A stretch of 64,000 nt of DNA from Termitomyces sp. T153 (taxonomy: Eukaryota; Basidiomycota; Agaricomycetes; Agaricales; Lyophyllaceae), in NCBI GenBank assembly GCA_018296165.2, contig JACKQL020000096.1, forward strand, positions 1 through 64,000, read 5' to 3'. Position 1 is the first letter of the stretch. Every line of letters starts with the position of its first letter. Shown one piece after another: positions 59,117 to 64,000 of this stretch. The position numbers were made by a program, and so were the translations under genes. The notes beneath the pieces were generated by a model. That model was not told the DNA's origin, ran no database searches, and saw nothing but the letters and a program-made list of their open reading frames with translations.

Positions 59117-59441
59117 TGTTGGAGTCCCAACCAGGCAATATACAGGTATTTTGAGGTAATCACCTAGACAATACATGTGTGCATAAGTATAATGACCTCA
59201 GTTAGACTAAATTGGCTGTACCTAGACAATACATGTGTGCATAAGTATAATGACTAGGTACTTGATTAGTTACAAGGGAATCATAATATGGCATACCCTC
59301 AGTTTGCATATAAGAGACTGAAGGTACTCCTGGTGTTTGTCATACATATATAGGGGAGGAACAAAGCAGTGACCATCACAATGGCCTTTGCAGCAGGTTG
59401 TGGCACTTTACTTGCACATATCACAATGTGATATCCCAACA
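59117..59441 (-). repeat. 3' LTR of copia C1
   Basis: 325 bp with TGTTGG/CCAACA inverted ends. A polypurine run (AAGGAGGAG on the minus strand) abuts the internal side. An exact 35-bp direct repeat beginning ACCTAGACAATACATG lies inside at 59162-59196 and 59220-59254. Confidence 0.8.
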
Positions 59442-61445
59442 CTCCTCCTTGCTGCAAACTGACACTTTCACTCCTTGTTGTATGAAATCATGGTTAGGTC
59501 ACTTTGAGCATTTGTCATAGTTGTAGGAAGAGGGGGTGTGGTATTGCCTTTGTAAACATGTTGGTGACATTGTCCCTGGTGTTGACATATTTCATGGTGA
59601 TTTCACTGGTTTGTGCCCATTGCCTAATAAAGTGATACTTTAAATCAAAGTGTTTGACTCATGCATGTGCTGCTGGGTCTTCAGATAACAATATCGCAAC
59701 CTTGTTATTGTAGAATATAACTGTTGGGGTTTTTGTAATATCCCATTCAATTTCTTTCATTAGAGTTCATAACCAAATACATTCCTGCATTGACTTGTAT
59801 GCAGCCATATATTCCACTTCACAAGATGAGGTTGCTACTGTCTTTTGTTTGCAAACAGACAATGAGACTGTGCCTGTGCCAAGAGACCATGTGTATCTGC
59901 TGGTACTTCATCTGGTATCCAGGTGGCTTGCCCAGTCCACAGCTGTGAACCCTTGTAGGACAATGGACAAGCATCCAAGGCATAGTTTGAGATCTCTAGT
60001 TCCCTGAAGATACCTGACTAGACAAGCTCAGCCTTCCAGTGTGATCTACCATAGTTGTTGAGTAATTGGGACAGTTGTTGGACAGTGAATGCTATGTTGG
60101 GTCTAGTGGCAATGGTGATGTACAGCAAGCACCTGACTAATGACCTGTATGGTAGGTTTGCAATATCATCCTTCTTCTCTTAAGTCTATGCATTGCACTT
60201 TGGTCACTGGAATTTCAGTCCAGGTTCCATAGGCACTGACAAAAGGAACACATCCTTCTCAAACTTGCACAACTTGATCTATGAATGCAGTTTGTGACAG
60301 GGCAACCATTTTGTTTGCCAAGTCCCACTCCACTGATACACCAACAAGGTACTTGGGAGTGCCAAGATCAGATCACATACTCATCATAGCAAAGAAACAA
60401 AGTCATTCTGCTGGCAGCAAGTCTTATCTTGCCAGACAGGGATGATCTCACATTCTTGGGCTGCTAAATTCAAGGTAGGTTCCATGAGCTTTAATTCAGG
60501 TCCTTCATATTTGGCCATTCTTCTCTCATATTCCAAAAGACACAGCAGAAAGACCTCTTCTCAATACTTAACAATATCAGCATGCTCATGACCATTCATA
60601 TAAACACCCTTCTTGTGAAGTGTGCATGTCCATCCCAGCTTGATCAACCACTAATGTGCAGTTCTCTCTGATAATGGCTTATCTGGTTTCATTCCCAATT
60701 CTGGCAAGTTTGTCTGATTGGTGTGAACAAACTTCTGTGGTGTGATGAATCCCACTTCCTGACTTGTCAACCATCCTTGTGCAGCATTGCAAATGGATTA
60801 ATCCTTGAGAAGACTGTGTGCATTCTGGCTACCTCCACACTTCTCCTCAGGTAATTGTGCATATATCTGATAATGGTGGGCCAATGCACAAACTCAGCAA
60901 GAGAAATAAACCTGTGAATTAGTCCTCTTGTGCCACTTCTCTGCTATCTCTGGCTTGCTTCCATCCTACCTGATCCTTTGAGTCACAGAGTTGCAAAATT
61001 TGGAGGATAAGCAGTTGATTCAACTGTGAGAGTGGATACTTGTTTTTCCTGAAATCCTTCTTGATCTGGTCTTGCAACTCTGACTACAGCCATACATGTG
61101 CTTCCTCTTTGGGTTGCATATTGAAATTTTCATGTACATCTGCCTCCCAGGCTTCCAAAGAGTCCTCTTCTTGAAGTCTGTCACTATCAAACTGCAGAGG
61201 CAGGGTAATGGCTGTTGGATCTGAATTTCTTTTTCAGGTGCATCAAGACTTGAAGTCACTGATTCTTGCTGTATATCAACACCATCCATCTTGTTAGTGA
61301 ACTCAAGTGTTGATGTTGGCTCATTTTTGCTTGCAGATGTGATTTTTGAAGGTGAAACACTGGAGAAAGTCATTGGGTGACAGAAGGGCTGTTCATTGCC
61401 CTTGGATTCAGTATGCTGTCTGACCAACTCAAGTTTCCAGTTCAA
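59117..61445 (-). mobile_element. Ty1/copia element C1, decayed, right end not defined
   Basis: Minus strand. From the LTR (59117-59441) inward, broken frames read FDLKYHFIRQWAQTSEITMK and YVNTRDNVTNMFTKA (RNase H end), then SWHRHSL, then LPYRSLVRCLLYITIATRPN and IAFTVQQLSQLLNNYG (RT end, near 60040-60160), and copia-like sequence around SVPMEPGLKF. The minus-strand frame 61020-61445, Ser/Thr/Lys-rich, may be its integrase-RT linker. No second LTR was found in the window. It is inserted into the integrase of G2. Confidence 0.75.
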
Positions 61446-62009
61446 ATCATTGTTGAATAGCTTTTCTGTGATTTGCCAGCCACTTTATAATGCAGCTGTG
61501 TGTGAGGGGCCTTTCTTGCAACATTTGGGCCTGTCTGATATGTTTTTGGATGTGCCAGATATCATTCCAACACCTGATGACAGGCCTAATATCTTCAAGA
61601 ACACACCTTATTGCCATTTGTGATTCCATTTGCACTTTCTTCTCAACTCAGCAGGCACCCAGTTCTCATGCCATAGATCATCTCTGTTGCTTATTGAAAG
61701 ATTCACAAGCTTGATTTGCTAGCCTTCTCAATATATGTTTGCATCCTTGTTGTCCCATCCCTCCATAAAGCTTGCAATGTCACTACTTACTTTTCCTTGC
61801 TCAAGATCCTCTTCCTCTTTGTCTTCCCTCTCCCATTCTGGTCTCATACTGTCCAGACAGATCATAGGATCCCATTCCACATCAGGATCTTCTTGTCCAA
61901 TAGCAGTTCTTTGATCAACAGGTGTCTCTTTGATGATCAGGTCAACAGATTGTTCAATGTCCTCTCTGGGATGGATCTCCTGTAGAATTTTTTGATTCCA
62001 CAATCTCAA
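61446..62009 (-). pseudogene. Unidentified acidic reading frames next to copia C1
   Basis: The frame 61728-62009 (93 codons) reads MRLWNQKILQEIHPREDIEQ and is rich in Glu and Asp (REDKEEEDLEQG). CpG is nearly absent. It may belong to the copia gag-pol or to another relic. I do not recognise it. Confidence 0.3.
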
Positions 62010-62882
62010 GATGTTTTGGTGAGCCTTAGGCTTTTGTCCTCAATTTTTATCAGACATGATTACAGATAATAGGTAAAGGTGGGCTGAATATCTCTGATTT
62101 TTTTTCTGATAGATCTGCTTGTTGATTTTTAACCATAATCTGATTATCATAATCTACTCACCAAAAGGAGTCAGTTGCACACTTTTTATGGGATTTTTAG
62201 TATTTTTTGGCATTCCAGCCAAATTTTAGAGCATCCAATTTTTTTTGACTGTTTCCAAACAATTGCCTTGTGAAATTTTACTCAATTAAGTCCTAAGATG
62301 CTGTGCAAACATTTATGGTGCTGTTCACTTAGACCACCACTTTGTGACAAAAAGTATTGCACCTACAAAAATAGATATTTTTCTTATCTTTCTTGTCAAA
62401 ATGCTCCTTTTGATGAGGGCAACAAAACCCCAAGACAGATTTCTTTCTATTGTCAAAATTAACAGAGAAATACTTTTTTGGTCCCTGAGATTTGGTGCCA
62501 TCAATTATATAATCCATATCACTGCTATAAAAGGAAGGATTTATGCATCAAATAATTGGGCAACTGTCTCAAGAATGCATCAGTGGGATTTGTACTTTGT
62601 AGAGCTGAACTGTTTGATGCACACCCAAGCTTCATGAGTGCCAAGATTGCAGTATGCATGCATTCATCCATCTATGTACAATTGTTGCAAGTGAAACAGA
62701 TACAAGAGCACATGGCATGTTCTCCTTCAGAGTATCAAAGGTCATGTCACAGTGCTTGCACAAATACCTCTTGACTGCTTTCTAGAAGAACTTGATAAAA
62801 TTGAGTTCACAATGGAAAGGATACACAGATGACCTACTTCCTCAATGATTTCTTACTGTTGGAAGTCAGACTGCCATGATAT
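62010..62882. other. AT-rich, CpG-poor DNA without a recognised gene
   Basis: Short frames on both strands have no familiar motif. Several T-rich runs occur near 62095-62250. Probably degraded transposon. Confidence 0.4.
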
Positions 62883-63289
62883 TGTCAGGGGACTTCCATT
62901 TCCATCCTCCATGACTTGTTCCAGCATCTCCACAGCTTGTTTGACATCTCTGGAGCTCATTCCAGAACCCCAGAGATCTCCAGAGACCCACAGAACTTTC
63001 CATATAACCTCACCAATCATCTTCCTAGGGTTAAGGCTAGCTCTGGCCTTCTGTACAGTTGTTCCCACACCTCTGCTACCCACTGATGCACCACACTAAG
63101 CAGCAGGGATCCTTAGACTTGTTCTGTTTGGATTCTCCTCTGCTAGGTGATTAGTTACTGCTTGTATCTTTGTCTACTTGCCAATATACTTTGGATTCCC
63201 CTCCGCTAGCTGCATGACTTGTATCCACTACCCTGGAGGTTCTGCTAGCTGCATGACTTATCTCCACTACCCTGGAGGTTGCCCTTACA
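62883..63289 (+). repeat. 5' LTR of G3
   Basis: It starts TGTCAGGGGACTTCC and ends TTGCCCTTACA (407 bp). A 39-bp tandem duplication (63206-63244 and 63245-63280), starting CTAGCTGCATGACTT, lies near its end. It aligns with both LTRs of G1 in reverse orientation. Confidence 0.8.
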
Positions 63290-63395
63290 GCAGAACGATT
63301 CTCCTAAAACTGGTCTGGAAGCCCCTCATAGCTGCAGGGAACCTCCAAGCCACTATCTGTCACTTCTCCATCAGGACTAAGCACTGCAGAGTTCT

Positions 63396-64000
63396 ATGTC
63401 TCAGCCTGCCAACCCAGACACCCCCATGGAGGCTCCAGCTCCACAGGATGAAGCCTGGACCCACATGCTACACCTAGAAAACCAGGTGCAACTCATGCAA
63501 TCATCTCTTACCCACCATACATCCAAACTCTCCACCCTCCATCAAACCACAGATCTCATCTCCCAATCACTCCAGGTGCTGCTCAAGTGCCTGCCCCCTA
63601 CCTCTGCACCTCCTCCAGTTGTGGAACCTACCCCAATCACTTCTGTATCCATTTCCACAGCTCTGGTGACTCTACAACTGTGGATTTGGTGCTTCACACT
63701 TCCAGACATGTACAATGGTGCTTGCTCCAGCAGGGAACATTTCCTCCAGTTCTGCCTCACCTAGATCTACCTCAGCAGGGACACCTTTGACTTTGATGCA
63801 TTGAAAATAGCCTGGGTACTGTTGTACATGAAGGCTGCATGTGCCTCCACCTATGTGTTGCAAGTCTTCCATTGCCCTGAAGGTGTGAGAAGTTTTCCAG
63901 ACTGGGCCACCTTTGAGAAGGACTTCTAGGCAGAGTTTTTCCTGCTCAACCCCACCAAAACTGCTGCCTTGACACTATGTGACTGGGAGCAATATGGACA
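63396..64000 (+). pseudogene. G3 gag, 3'-incomplete at the window edge
   Basis: The frame reads MSQPANPDTPMEAPAPQDEA, a coiled-coil-like LENQVQLMQSSLTHHTSKLS, a Pro-rich linker, then MYNGACSSREHFLQFCLT before a TAG at 63762. Past it the frame continues with FDALKIAWVLLYMKAACAST, DWATFEKDF, another TAG near 63928, and AEFFLLNPTKTAALTL. This matches G1 Gag. The usual Arg in DREQYGQ reads Trp. Confidence 0.85.

Larger units (their letters stand above)
62883..64000 (+). mobile_element. Gypsy element G3 (same family as G1), running off the right edge
   Basis: A full 5' LTR (62883-63289) is followed by a Gag gene starting at 63396. It is the plus-strand counterpart of G1 and shows what G1 lost from its 5' LTR and Gag start. 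CpG decay has put stop codons into gag. Confidence 0.85.

Noticed and set aside
63290..63296. Self-priming site in gypsy G3, as in family E
   Set aside because: Only about 7 nt after the LTR (GCAGAAC) have a complement within the LTR, and no TATA-spaced start matches it.

Overview
This is nuclear DNA from a filamentous basidiomycete, most likely an Agaricomycete. Genes are broken by many 49-75 nt GT-AG introns, one gene encodes a DUF6699 protein and one relic encodes DUF6535 (both families typical of mushroom-forming fungi), and the intergenic space is packed with Helitron, Ty3/gypsy and Ty1/copia DNA. I cannot name the genus.

Layout. 1-4.1 kb: a decayed Helitron Rep/helicase gene that enters from the left edge. 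About 5.2-13.3 kb: a gene island with normal CpG content, holding a DUF6699 gene (minus), a doubtful small gene (minus), the snoRNP core gene NOP56 (plus, five exons) and a small minus-strand reading frame with a 27-bp tandem duplication. About 13.4-47.0 kb: transposons only. First comes a decayed gypsy element (G0), then a gypsy chromovirus on the minus strand (G1) split in two by a 21.6-kb nest of a single LTR-retrotransposon family, called E here. About 47.9-56.6 kb: a second gene island with a large double-RING-like protein gene, two tRNA-Glu genes with introns and a nine-exon secreted GMC oxidoreductase gene. 56.6-64.0 kb: CpG-depleted relics, namely a DUF6535-ankyrin pseudogene, a gypsy fragment (G2), a copia element (C1) and the start of another G1-type gypsy element (G3).

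The most informative region is the E nest. E1 (21502-43073) sits in G1 with target duplication CCAAT. E2 (29625-42567) sits in the 3' LTR of E1 with GTCTC. Solo LTR E3 (32418-33594, GAGGC) and element E4 (35650-40513, CCTGC) both sit in E2. All four target duplications are perfect. The primer-binding site just after each 5' LTR is the reverse complement of a 12-13 nt LTR segment about 32 nt downstream of a TATA box, which is the geometry of Tf1/sushi-type self-primed reverse transcription. E1 and E2 also share a multi-exon-looking gene on the antisense strand, starting about 217 bp before the 3' LTR and encoding a Cys-motif plus coiled-coil protein. CpG loss follows the nesting order: the innermost copy keeps many CpGs and the outer copies have them as TpG or CpA.

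The host genes look ordinary and independent (ribosome biogenesis, ubiquitin-type RING protein, extracellular oxidation, translation). Exon boundaries were read by eye from splice consensus, frame and protein similarity; family assignments rest on recognised motifs, with no database search.
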